Under the pieces are notes generated by a model that was given only the letters and a program-made list of their open reading frames with translations, ran no database searches and was not told where the DNA came from. Of a stretch of 64,000 nt of DNA, positions 28,056 to 36,385 are shown in pieces (the first letter of the stretch is position 1; each line of letters begins with the position of its first letter). The stretch comes from Crocinitomicaceae bacterium (GTDB taxonomy: Bacteria; Bacteroidota; Bacteroidia; Flavobacteriales_D; Crocinitomicaceae): assembly GCA_029249445.1 (NCBI GenBank), contig JAQWHI010000019.1, positions 186,001-250,000 of the forward strand, read 5' to 3'. Position numbers and translations under genes: made by a program.

Positions 28056-28649
28056 GTGAGAATCATTCTAATCCTTTCGGTAGTATTCGTCCTCGGGTCG
28101 TGTGCAAATAATGGACTTCAATTTGTTCGAACCGCACCCGTTGAAGTGGCTGCAGTTGAGCGCGAACAGCAAATTACCCAAGAACCGCTCCAAACTTCTA
28201 CGCAGGATGCAACGAAAAATGTGCCGATGCGCTCAGAAGTTGAGCCCCTCGAAAATACAACTCTTGATTCGCCTGAAAAACAAGCAATCACGAACCCCAA
28301 ACAACTGCTTTCAACTACTTCATCACAAATTGACATCGCAACAGACGATGAACCAGAACTGCAGCAAGAGACACTTGACGCCGCTTTTTGGGCAGAGCGT
28401 CAAGCAAAACACTCGAGAAATTCATTCATTTTCTCGCTAATTACGTTAACCATTCCTGTATTGGGTCTGCTTGTTTCTCTGATTTTCTTTACCATCGGCT
28501 GGATCTTTTTGAGGCGCGCGGCAAGAGGAAGGTACATCACCAATCGAGGGAAAAAAATTGAATCAACAGCCCGGGTTTTGTGGATCATATACATGGCCAT
28601 AATTGCTGCCATTGCTATTTTGATCGCTTCGGTGTTTTTCCTTTTTTAA
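28056..28649 (+). CDS. Putative lipoprotein with two C-terminal membrane helices, unknown function
   Basis: This is a 197-residue protein. The N-terminus MRIILILSVVFVLGSC looks like a lipoprotein signal with Cys16 lipidated. A Gln/Thr/Glu-rich low-complexity linker of about 85 residues follows. Then come an amphipathic stretch (AAFWAERQAKHSRNS) and two hydrophobic helices (about 128-151 and 173-196) separated by a basic loop RRAARGRYITNRGKK. A lipidated N-terminus with two inner-membrane helices would place the linker in the periplasm. The start is GTG. A 16-codon ATG frame (28009-28059) overlaps it as GTGA. It is followed after 18 nt by glycosyltransferase genes. No family is recognised. Confidence 0.7.
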   Translation: MRIILILSVVFVLGSCANNGLQFVRTAPVEVAAVEREQQITQEPLQTSTQDATKNVPMRSEVEPLENTTLDSPEKQAITNPKQLLSTTSSQIDIATDDEPELQQETLDAAFWAERQAKHSRNSFIFSLITLTIPVLGLLVSLIFFTIGWIFLRRAARGRYITNRGKKIESTARVLWIIYMAIIAAIAILIASVFFLF

Positions 28650-28667
28650 AATTAGTACCTTCGACCC

Positions 28668-29798
28668 ATGTCGAGTCAACCAAGGGCAATTGTATCCGTA
28701 ACAAATGATTTGTATACCGATCAACGTGTGCACAAAGTTTGTACATTTCTCCACGAGAAAGGGTATGATGTTTTTTTGATTGGACGTAAAAAAAGAACAA
28801 GTACAGCCCTCCCCGAAAGAGTCTATAAAACAAAACGGATGCGTTTGCTTTTTGAAACCGGTGCCCTTTTTTACGCATTCTTTAACCTTCGCCTTTTCAT
28901 TTTACTCCTATTCAAGCGTGCAGATGTTCTCGTTTCGAACGACTTGGACACATTACTTGCCAATTATTGGGCATCGAAATTTAAACGCAAGGTGGAACTG
29001 GTCTATGATTCTCATGAATACTTCACGGAAGTTCCTGAATTGATCAACCGGCCGAGAGTTCAAAAAGTTTGGCTGAAAATTGAACAAATGATCTTTCCAA
29101 AATTAACCAAAATCTATACTGTAAACGATTCAATTGCGAAGATCTACGCCGATTTGTATTTCAAAGACATCAAAGTAGTTCGAAATATATCTCCACTTTG
29201 GAAGAACACGGCTATTTTGGATAAAAAATCACTGAATATTCCCGAAAACAAGCGGCTACTAATTCTTCAAGGTGCAGGTATCAATATCGACCGAGGTGCG
29301 GAAGAAATGATTGAAGCAATGACCCAGATCGATGCCGTTCTTATGGTGGTAGGAGATGGAGATGTTGTTCCACAACTAAAAAAACGAGTAGAACATCTTC
29401 AATTGACAGAAAAAGTCATTTTCTATGGTAAGAAACCATACGATAAAATGATGAATTACACGTATCATGCAGAAATAGGATTGACGTTGGATAAGCCTAC
29501 AAATATGAACTACCGCCTATCACTTCCAAACAAAGTATTCGACTACATGCATGCAGGAACTGCTGTGGTAGCCACCGAGATAAAGGAAGTTGTGAAGATT
29601 GTTCGCAACTATGAAATTGGTGAAGTTTTAGAGTCGCTCACAACAGATCAATTAGCAGCGACAATCAATCGTATTTTGTCAGACAAGGACCGACTGAACA
29701 CCTATCAGGAGAACTGTGCAAAAGCAGCACAAGTGGAAAACTGGAACAATGAAACAAAAATTCTGAATTCCATATACCGATACAATCATGGAGAATAA
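28668..29798 (+). CDS. Glycosyltransferase, GT-B fold (GT4-like)
   Basis: This is a 376-residue cytoplasmic or membrane-associated sugar transferase. The N-terminal Rossmann half begins RAIVSVTNDLYTDQRVHK and contains YDSHEYFTEVPEL. The C-terminal donor-binding half has LLILQGAGINIDRGAEE and then LPNKVFDYMHAGTAVVATEI, the GT4 donor-site region. Such proteins build surface polysaccharide, but the sugar is not readable. It overlaps the next glycosyltransferase by 11 nt, so the two probably act in one pathway. A TACCTTCG box ends 4 nt before the ATG. Confidence 0.88.
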   Translation: MSSQPRAIVSVTNDLYTDQRVHKVCTFLHEKGYDVFLIGRKKRTSTALPERVYKTKRMRLLFETGALFYAFFNLRLFILLLFKRADVLVSNDLDTLLANYWASKFKRKVELVYDSHEYFTEVPELINRPRVQKVWLKIEQMIFPKLTKIYTVNDSIAKIYADLYFKDIKVVRNISPLWKNTAILDKKSLNIPENKRLLILQGAGINIDRGAEEMIEAMTQIDAVLMVVGDGDVVPQLKKRVEHLQLTEKVIFYGKKPYDKMMNYTYHAEIGLTLDKPTNMNYRLSLPNKVFDYMHAGTAVVATEIKEVVKIVRNYEIGEVLESLTTDQLAATINRILSDKDRLNTYQENCAKAAQVENWNNETKILNSIYRYNHGE

Positions 29799-30912
29799 AC
29801 GCCTACATATTGTTGCTTTTGATGTTCCCTTCCCCGCAAATTATGGTGGAGCCATAGATGTGTTCTACAAACTAAAAGCGCTGCATCAACTCGGAATACG
29901 TATTACGTTACATTGCTTTGAATATGGTCGCGGAGAACAAAAGGAATTGCTGAAATATGTACACCATGTGCATTACTACAAGCGAAAAAAAACGGTGCTT
30001 GATGCGCTCGATAAAACACCTTTTATTGTCAAGTCACGGGCAACAAAAGCACTACTAAATAACCTACTAAGTGACAAAGACCCCATACTATTTGAAGGTC
30101 TTCACTGCTGCTATTTTTTAGATCATTCTCGTTTGAAAGATCGAATCAAAATTGTTCGGACCCACAATGTAGAACACGATTACTATGCAGCACTTGCTCG
30201 CGCTTCCTCAGGCATGAAAAAATGGTTCCACCTTTCTGAAGCAAGAAAACTCAAAAACTACGAAGCAGTCTTAAAAAATGCAGATGCAATTCTTGCGATT
30301 AAAGAATCAGACGCTGACCATTTTAAACACTATTCGAAAAATGTTCAGGTACTTCCTGCCTGCGCCCCGCAAATTGACTTTATACAAAAACAGGATCCAA
30401 AACCGTATTTCTTATTTCATGGCAACCTGTCCGTAAAAGAAAATGAAACCGGTGCAATTTGGTTGATTGAGCGCGTTTTTTCTGCTATTAATCGTAAAAA
30501 TAAGTTGATAATTGCGGGAAAGTCTCCTTCGAAGGCGTTGATTGAACAGTGCAAAAAAGCGCACATTCAACTCATTCCCACCCCAACTGACCGTGAACTT
30601 GAACAATTGATACAAGAAGCGCACGCCCATGTTTTTTACTCGAACCAAGCCACTGGGGTAAAACTAAAACTCATCAATAGTATGGCCTCTTCTGGTCATA
30701 TCATTGTGAATGAAAAAATGATTCTCGGTTCAGCATTGGGCGATTATTGCACCGTTGTTAAAGATGAAATCCATTTCCGAAATAGCGTCGAACAAGTAGC
30801 TAAAAAGAAACTGTCAGAGGCTAATTTCGCTGCACGAATTGCCTTTTTGAACGATCGATTTGATGCACTTAACAACTGCAAATCCATCCTTGCTCTAATC
30901 AATTCTCAATAG
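29788..30912 (+). CDS. Glycosyltransferase, GT-B fold
   Basis: This is a 374-residue protein. It begins RLHIVAFDVPFPANYGGAID, where the PFPANYGGAID loop is typical of GT4-like acceptor domains. VRTHNVEHDYY and ADAILAIKESDADHF sit in the middle. The C-terminal half contains PYFLFHGNLSVKENE and GVKLKLINSMASSGHIIV, the donor-binding area. It shares an 11-nt overlap with the preceding transferase. Its 3' end overlaps the convergent lamin-tail gene by 7 nt. The acceptor and donor are unknown, and a role in lipopolysaccharide or exopolysaccharide synthesis is an inference. Confidence 0.86.
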   Translation: MENKRLHIVAFDVPFPANYGGAIDVFYKLKALHQLGIRITLHCFEYGRGEQKELLKYVHHVHYYKRKKTVLDALDKTPFIVKSRATKALLNNLLSDKDPILFEGLHCCYFLDHSRLKDRIKIVRTHNVEHDYYAALARASSGMKKWFHLSEARKLKNYEAVLKNADAILAIKESDADHFKHYSKNVQVLPACAPQIDFIQKQDPKPYFLFHGNLSVKENETGAIWLIERVFSAINRKNKLIIAGKSPSKALIEQCKKAHIQLIPTPTDRELEQLIQEAHAHVFYSNQATGVKLKLINSMASSGHIIVNEKMILGSALGDYCTVVKDEIHFRNSVEQVAKKKLSEANFAARIAFLNDRFDALNNCKSILALINSQ

Positions 30913-32699
30913 AGTCTTCCTGCCACAACAAACGCTTTTCGCCGCGCAACGACGTGTCCTCCATCGATATGAAATGCTTCAAAAACACCAACATATGTGC
31001 CAATAGCTGCTTTTGTGCCACTATCAGTTATTCCATCCCAAACAAAAAACCCCTCAACTCCTAAAAGTTCAGATTCCATTACTGAAGCAATTTTTCTTCC
31101 ACGGTCATCGTAAAAAGCGAATCTTCCAACAAAACCAGGAGCCATCATCTTGTAATTGACCTGTAACACATCTTCGAAACCGTCATTGTCAGGTGATACA
31201 GTTTCACTTGTATAGGAAAACTCCCCGTTGTCTAGGGCGGGTCTGTACTGTGAATTCTCCCCGCCTGGCGTCCCGAACCCAATTGCCTCTGCGGCTGTGT
31301 GCCAATTGTTCGAATGCGCTGATTCACCGTTGGGATCCATACGCTCAAGCGACTTTCCTTCGTCGTCATTTAAAAGCTCAAAATGCCAAGTGTCAGCATA
31401 CGGAACCGCATCAATTACAACTCCATCTGAAGTGAGATAAACAGTTCCTTTGTCGTTGTTGTAGGACGGCAAATTGGATTGAAGAAAACGTCCTTCAACT
31501 GCGGCGTGAAATTGTTGAAGTACGTGTGCCGTATCTTCAGACACTACTGCATAACACTCTGGCGACAATAAAAAGTGACTGGATATGACTTGCGCATCAT
31601 TGATGGTATCATTTTTACCATTTGCTAAGCTCCACCCATACAAATCAAAAAATTTATCAGAATTGTTGTACACCTCAACCCAATCACTTCCACCAGTAAT
31701 TGGATTGAAAAGAATTTCATTGATAACAACATCTTTTGGAAGTGGGATTTCTGGAACCATACAGGTCAGTTGTGTCGATTGTGTTCCTTCCCCGTTCAGC
31801 GCCAAATCAGAAATTGATGCGATTGAAACTTGATACGTCTGCCCATTGGTCATCGGTTGAGCGGTACTCAAATGAACAAGTGCTGGATTGACTGTATCCA
31901 AGACGGCGTTGTTAATCGATAAAAAAGGCGAAACATTGTAATTTGACACATTCTCTGCGCTTACTTGATCCACTCCTTCATTGAACAAAAGATCAATCGT
32001 AGATAGCGAATGTGCCTCTGCTGACAATACAATTGGCGGAATAGAATCAATAATTTCATCGCCGATGTAAATATCATCGTAATAAAACTTGGTTGCATTA
32101 CTGATTGTATATTGTTGAAAGATCCCGCTGTGCGTGCCCAACAATGTGCTCGAATCAAAAACAACGCCCGCAGTTACATAATTCGTTCCTCCCGAATCAT
32201 CGATAAAGAGTTCCCACTGCCCTGTGCTATCACGTAGTACTTTTATTCCTATCGAAAAACTAGATGCAATTTGTCCAGTAGCTCCTGACAGCAACTCCAC
32301 AGCGACACCCGAAATGGACTTGTAAAGGCGCACCGCATCCGCCGAGCCTGGTTCGCCCAATTGCAAATACATCCCGTCCGGATCGGATGCCAGATCTGGA
32401 GCTGCTGCCGTTAAATAGATTCGAGCAAAATTATTTCCCGATAGAGAAAACTCCTGTCGTGTGGTCAAATGCCACTCTTTTTTTTCTAATGAGGTAAGTC
32501 CATGCGGCAAGGAGAGGTAAGACGTTGCGGCCACACTGTTGTTCAACTGCAATTCACTCGAATTGTTGACAATATAATCGTTAACTGTTCCCTCCCACGC
32601 AGGGTTTATTGAAAAATTCCCATCCGAAAAGTCATCAATAACTTGCGCATAAATTGGACAATAGATCAAAAAAATAACGGCCGTAAAAAAGGTATTCAT
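30906..32699 (-). CDS. Exported lamin-tail-domain protein with C-terminal Ig-like (FlgD/CHU_C-like) domain
   Basis: This is a 597-residue protein. The start at 32699 gives a signal peptide (MNTFFTAVIFLIYCPIYA). An N-terminal lectin-like beta region covers about residues 20-230 (DDFSDGNFSINPAWEG). An Ig-like segment follows (IDLLFNEGVDQVSAENVSNY). A lamin-tail domain begins at PKDVVINEILFNPITGG. The C-terminal domain of about 95 residues starts SPDNDGFEDVLQVNY and ends ARRKAFVVAGRLY. That last part resembles FlgD/CHU_C-like tails linked to T9SS export, though it does not match the usual type A or B tails exactly. It is probably at the cell surface. It overlaps the convergent glycosyltransferase by 7 nt and is divergent from asd. 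Confidence 0.82.
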   Translation of the reverse strand: MNTFFTAVIFLIYCPIYAQVIDDFSDGNFSINPAWEGTVNDYIVNNSSELQLNNSVAATSYLSLPHGLTSLEKKEWHLTTRQEFSLSGNNFARIYLTAAAPDLASDPDGMYLQLGEPGSADAVRLYKSISGVAVELLSGATGQIASSFSIGIKVLRDSTGQWELFIDDSGGTNYVTAGVVFDSSTLLGTHSGIFQQYTISNATKFYYDDIYIGDEIIDSIPPIVLSAEAHSLSTIDLLFNEGVDQVSAENVSNYNVSPFLSINNAVLDTVNPALVHLSTAQPMTNGQTYQVSIASISDLALNGEGTQSTQLTCMVPEIPLPKDVVINEILFNPITGGSDWVEVYNNSDKFFDLYGWSLANGKNDTINDAQVISSHFLLSPECYAVVSEDTAHVLQQFHAAVEGRFLQSNLPSYNNDKGTVYLTSDGVVIDAVPYADTWHFELLNDDEGKSLERMDPNGESAHSNNWHTAAEAIGFGTPGGENSQYRPALDNGEFSYTSETVSPDNDGFEDVLQVNYKMMAPGFVGRFAFYDDRGRKIASVMESELLGVEGFFVWDGITDSGTKAAIGTYVGVFEAFHIDGGHVVARRKAFVVAGRLY

Positions 32700-32731
32700 A
32701 ACTTGTAAATGGTATCCTGAGTAGAATATAC

Positions 32732-32739
32732 TAAATTTG
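32732..32739 (+). promoter_or_regulatory. Consensus -7 box (TAAATTTG) for asd
   Basis: TAAATTTG matches TAnnTTTG exactly and ends 25 nt before the asd ATG at 32765. No well-spaced TTG is visible upstream. The 65-nt intergenic region must also hold the promoter of the divergent lamin-tail gene, for which the only candidate is a weak TATATTCT on the minus strand. Confidence 0.45.
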
Positions 32740-32764
32740 TCTAAGAACCAGAAAAGAAATAAAA

Positions 32765-33751
32765 ATGAAAATTGCTGTAGTTGGTGCAACGGGAATGGTA
32801 GGACACGTCATGCTAAAGGTTCTGCGAGAACAATCCATTCCAATCACAGAATTAATTCTTGTGGCTTCGGAGCGATCGGTGGGGAAAGTCATCGATTTTG
32901 GAGGGATGGAATGCACTGTTGTCGGACTTCAAACAGCTCTTGAACATGCTCCAGATATTGCTCTATTTTCAGCCGGTGGGTCAACCTCATTGGAGTGGGC
33001 TCCAAAATTTGCTGAAAAAGGCACAATCGTCATCGACAACTCTTCGGTATGGCGAATGGATCCCACAAAAAAATTAGTGGTTCCAGAAATCAATGGAGGC
33101 CTTTTGACAGGAGACGAAAGAATTATCGCAAACCCTAACTGCAGTACAATCCAATTGGTTCTTGCGTTAAAACCGCTGCACGACGCTTATACAATAAAAC
33201 GTGTGGTTGTTTCTACCTATCAATCGATTTCTGGAACAGGTGTGGCAGCAGTTCAACAGATGGAAAATGAGCGAAACGCAATCAAAGGCGAGATGGCTTA
33301 TCCCTATACAATCGATCAAAACTGCTTGCCGCATTGCGACGACTTTACAGAAAATGGGTACACCAAAGAGGAAATGAAGTTGACCAATGAGACCAAAAAA
33401 ATCTTGGATCCTTCGATCAATGTAACCGCAACAGCTGTGCGAGTTCCTGTTCAAGGAGGGCATTCAGAAGCGGTAAATATCGAGTTTGAAAACGACTTTG
33501 ATTTGTCTGAAGTGCGCAGGCTGTTGCATGAACAAAATGGCATTGCCTTAAAAGACGATCCCACCACAAACACCTACCCGATGCCACTATATGCACAGGG
33601 GAAAGATGCTGTTTTTGTTGGACGGATTCGAAGGGATGAATCTCAAGCAAACACACTAAACATGTGGATTGTAGCCGACAACCTCCGAAAAGGAGCTGCC
33701 ACAAATGCCGTGCAAATAGCACAATTGTTAATTGACAAAAACTTGGTGTAA
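32765..33751 (+). CDS. asd: Aspartate-semialdehyde dehydrogenase
   Basis: This is a 328-residue NADPH-dependent enzyme that reduces aspartyl phosphate to aspartate semialdehyde, for lysine/diaminopimelate, threonine and methionine synthesis. The N-terminal Rossmann motif is VVGATGMVG. The catalytic Cys126 lies in ANPNCSTIQLV. YQSISGTGVAA and VRVPVQGGHSEAVN are conserved. Length matches the Gram-positive/Bacteroidota-type enzymes. The gene appears to be a single-gene unit with a hairpin downstream. Confidence 0.95.
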   Translation: MKIAVVGATGMVGHVMLKVLREQSIPITELILVASERSVGKVIDFGGMECTVVGLQTALEHAPDIALFSAGGSTSLEWAPKFAEKGTIVIDNSSVWRMDPTKKLVVPEINGGLLTGDERIIANPNCSTIQLVLALKPLHDAYTIKRVVVSTYQSISGTGVAAVQQMENERNAIKGEMAYPYTIDQNCLPHCDDFTENGYTKEEMKLTNETKKILDPSINVTATAVRVPVQGGHSEAVNIEFENDFDLSEVRRLLHEQNGIALKDDPTTNTYPMPLYAQGKDAVFVGRIRRDESQANTLNMWIVADNLRKGAATNAVQIAQLLIDKNLV

Positions 33752-33823
33752 AACCAATGAACGAAAAATGTTCCCATTCTGCAGCGCAAACGATTTTCTT
33801 TTTTATCGTTTAAAAAAAGTTAG

Positions 33824-33863
33824 AAAGAAACGGTTTTCAAAAAACTGTATTTCTTTATTTTTT
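33824..33863. terminator. Probable bidirectional terminator between asd and the SUFU gene
   Basis: AAAGAAA pairs with TTTCTTT around an inner stem CGGTTTT/AAAACTG (one G-T pair, a 2-nt bulge). It is followed by ATTTTTT on the plus strand and, read on the minus strand, by a T tract within a few bases. It sits between two convergent stops (33751 and 33882). A second weaker inverted repeat, AAACGAT/ATCGTTT, is at 33788-33811. Confidence 0.6.
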
Positions 33864-33881
33864 ACTTTTTAATCAATCAAG

Positions 33882-34490
33882 CTACGATCGAAAAATCCAA
33901 CGTCTTTTTAACGCATTCCCACGAAAATCATCCAATTCCTCGGTGATTCCTTTGTTAATAAACTTCGCAAGTAGTTTTTGCGTTCCTTTCCCTTGTTTGT
34001 AGTCCATTTCATCTCCAAAAATCGGAACGATAAACAAAAAGTTGATTTCCTTTCCATTTGATTTTACAGGAGCCATTTCCTTTTCGAGCAGCATTGGTTT
34101 CACCAAAATAAAATGGTTTTGCTTCATTGTTGAAGAAAGTGACTGCATCTCTTTTCCGCAGGGCATGGTGTGTCCATGTCCGAACCATGTTTCATTTTCC
34201 TGAACGTATTTTGCTAGACGTTGGATCCAATGAAACACCCAATTTGTATTTGGATTTGAGCGGTCTTCCCAATCCCAATATCCAGGCAAACAAAAGCATA
34301 ATTCATTGAATTCTTTGCCTTTTTCCTTTTCATGAACAGGCATCTTATACTTACTTAAACCATTGGTAAGTAGAACATTTACAGGGATTTTGGCTTCAAG
34401 ATCGAGCATTAAAAGCGGCAGCTCTCCATCCTGAACGGGAAGGTCCACCACGCGTTCTTCACCAAAACGTTGTATCAATTCGTTTTTCAC
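33882..34490 (-). CDS. Suppressor-of-fused (SUFU) domain protein
   Basis: This is a 202-residue protein matching the bacterial SUFU-like family. Signatures seen are ELCFCLPGYWDWE, then WVFHWIQRLAKYVQENETWFGHGHT, then LFIVPIFGDEMDY. Bacterial members occur as immunity-like or housekeeping proteins of unknown role. No toxin gene is adjacent, so an immunity role is not supported here. The start is GTG at 34488-34490 and no ATG fits. It lies 45 nt downstream of the DUF6495-like gene on the same strand. Confidence 0.82.
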   Translation of the reverse strand: MKNELIQRFGEERVVDLPVQDGELPLLMLDLEAKIPVNVLLTNGLSKYKMPVHEKEKGKEFNELCFCLPGYWDWEDRSNPNTNWVFHWIQRLAKYVQENETWFGHGHTMPCGKEMQSLSSTMKQNHFILVKPMLLEKEMAPVKSNGKEINFLFIVPIFGDEMDYKQGKGTQKLLAKFINKGITEELDDFRGNALKRRWIFRS

Positions 34491-34535
34491 ACCGCTAAGA
34501 TAACTGAATTAAGTGTTTGTATGCGCATTTTTCAA

Positions 34536-35000
34536 CTAGAGAACCTTCTCCAATTGATACCAAAATGCCTCGTTTGAGTTCACGCAACCCTGTTCCAACA
34601 ATTCGTGAATTTCATCCTCTCGGACTTTGGAATAGGCTTTTTCTGTTTTGAATACCGTCAGTTGTTTTGCGCTGTTCGATAGGGCATCATGAATTGAATT
34701 TGGCGTCGATAGATTTACTGTGTCTGCCGTCGCATTTATGGAAATTAATTCGATGCGGTCGGGCTTCAAATTAAAAACCATGCACGACCTTGTTGTCCGG
34801 TGTTCAATAAAACGGAGGTTCTCATATACTTTTTGCAGGACTGTATCAGAAAACAATTCAACCAATTCAATCGCTTTCTCCGGAGCGGCTGTATTCATCT
34901 GCTCCCATTCGTCTGCATGAATCCCATTAACGATCAAAAAGGCTTTTAAATCTTCTTCCAAAAGTTCCAATTCCTCTTGCGATAACATTCTGTATCTCAT
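34536..35000 (-). CDS. DUF6495-like conserved Bacteroidota protein
   Basis: This is a 154-residue soluble protein of unknown function. The start is placed at the ATG giving MRYRMLSQEELELLEEDLKAF. The longer frame upstream adds an unlikely cysteine-rich leader, and ATG at residue 5 is also possible. The N-terminal helix followed by FLIVNGIHADEWEQM and AIELVELFSDTVLQKVYENL resembles, from memory, the Bacteroidota family DUF6495. No catalytic motif is visible. It is followed by the SUFU-domain gene on the same strand. Confidence 0.72.
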   Translation of the reverse strand: MRYRMLSQEELELLEEDLKAFLIVNGIHADEWEQMNTAAPEKAIELVELFSDTVLQKVYENLRFIEHRTTRSCMVFNLKPDRIELISINATADTVNLSTPNSIHDALSNSAKQLTVFKTEKAYSKVREDEIHELLEQGCVNSNEAFWYQLEKVL

Positions 35001-35119
35001 GCAACAAAGATAGCACATCACATAGGTTTGCCTGCTGTTCGTTTCATTTTTTATTTTCCGATATCACGGCGTCCAGCAGTTCGTGGTTTGAGAATTCGTC
35101 CTACGCATTCAATTTTCTG

Positions 35120-35127
35120 TAAATTTG
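35120..35127 (+). promoter_or_regulatory. Consensus -7 box (TAAATTTG) 4 nt in front of dxr
   Basis: TAAATTTG matches TAnnTTTG exactly and ends 4 nt before the dxr ATG at 35132. A TTCG at 35095-35098, 21 nt upstream, is a possible -33 element. If used, the mRNA would be leaderless. Confidence 0.5.
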
Positions 35128-35131
35128 TGCC

Positions 35132-36289
35132 ATGCAAGAAAAAAAAGGAATCGCCATTCTTGGATCTACAGGATCTATTGGCACACAAGCCCTTGATGTT
35201 ATTGAATCGTATCCAGAGGTTTTTGACCTTCAAGTTATCACAGCCAATACAAGTGCAGACTTACTCATTGAGCAAGCAATAAAGCACCAACCCAATAGTG
35301 TAGTTATCGTGGATGAACATCAATTCAAAAAAGTACAAGACGCCCTGTGGGACCACGACATTCATGTGTATGCTGGGGTGGACGCTCTTTCTCAGGTGGT
35401 GGATTCCAATGATGTGGATACCGTTCTCACCGCTATGGTGGGCTATGCTGGATTGCGACCAACATTGGCGGCAATTCAAGCAAAAAAGACCATTGCTTTG
35501 GCCAACAAAGAAACTTTGGTTGTTGCTGGGGAGTTGATCACGAAAGAAGCGCAAAAAAACGGTGTAAATATTTATCCCGTGGATTCGGAGCATTCCGCCA
35601 TTTTTCAATGTTTGATTGGAGAGTTTCACAACCCGATCGAAAAAATTTACCTGACGGCATCGGGCGGTCCTTTTCGCGGTTATTCACATGAGCAATTGAA
35701 GCACGTGACAAAAGCGCAGGCGCTAAAACACCCAAATTGGGAAATGGGCGCAAAAATTACCATTGATTCGGCATCGATGATGAACAAGGGATTGGAAGTC
35801 ATCGAGGCAAAATGGTTGTTTCATTTGAGGCCCGATCAAATTGATGTGATCGTGCATCCGCAATCCATTGTTCATTCCTTGGTTCAATTTGAAGATGGCA
35901 GTATGAAAGCACAAATGGGACTTCCAGACATGAAACTTCCGATACAATATGCCTTTACTTATCCCGACCGCTTGAAAACTGATTTTCCACGCTTCAACTT
36001 CATGGATTATCCCGAATTGACCTTTGAACAACCCGATTTAAAAACGTTTAGCAACTTGCAGTTGGCCTTTGATGCGCTGCATACGGGAGGAACAGTAGCG
36101 TGTGCGTTGAATGCTGCAAATGAAGTAGCTGTAGATGCCTTTTTAAAAGAACGTATTTCCTTTTTAGACATCTCAAGAATTAATGCCGAAACCATGAATG
36201 CTGTCGCTTCTATTTCACAACCCACACTCGAAGATTACATTGCCGTGGATGCAGAGGCGCGCGCGCATGCCTCCAACTTGTGCAAATAA
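35132..36289 (+). CDS. dxr: 1-deoxy-D-xylulose 5-phosphate reductoisomerase
   Basis: This is a 385-residue enzyme of the MEP isoprenoid pathway. It rearranges and reduces DXP to 2-C-methyl-D-erythritol 4-phosphate using NADPH. The dinucleotide motif GSTGSIG is at residues 11-17. The metal ligands Asp151 and Glu153 lie in PVDSEHSAIFQCL. ASGGPFRGYS and HPNWEMGAKITIDSASMMNK are family hallmarks. Length is typical. A good -7 box lies only 4 nt upstream of the ATG, so the transcript may have no leader. Confidence 0.96.
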   Translation: MQEKKGIAILGSTGSIGTQALDVIESYPEVFDLQVITANTSADLLIEQAIKHQPNSVVIVDEHQFKKVQDALWDHDIHVYAGVDALSQVVDSNDVDTVLTAMVGYAGLRPTLAAIQAKKTIALANKETLVVAGELITKEAQKNGVNIYPVDSEHSAIFQCLIGEFHNPIEKIYLTASGGPFRGYSHEQLKHVTKAQALKHPNWEMGAKITIDSASMMNKGLEVIEAKWLFHLRPDQIDVIVHPQSIVHSLVQFEDGSMKAQMGLPDMKLPIQYAFTYPDRLKTDFPRFNFMDYPELTFEQPDLKTFSNLQLAFDALHTGGTVACALNAANEVAVDAFLKERISFLDISRINAETMNAVASISQPTLEDYIAVDAEARAHASNLCK

Positions 36290-36385
36290 TTTAACGGACA
36301 TTCCAAAGTTCAAGGATACGCTATTTGATTTATGCTACACTTTGGAGTTTAAAGCAGATTAGGAAATAACACGAAATTCATCTTT

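Noticed and set aside
33882-35000. SUFU-domain and DUF6495-like genes as a toxin-immunity pair
   Set aside because: SUFU-like proteins can be immunity factors, but the neighbour has no toxin features and no polymorphic-toxin repeats are present.
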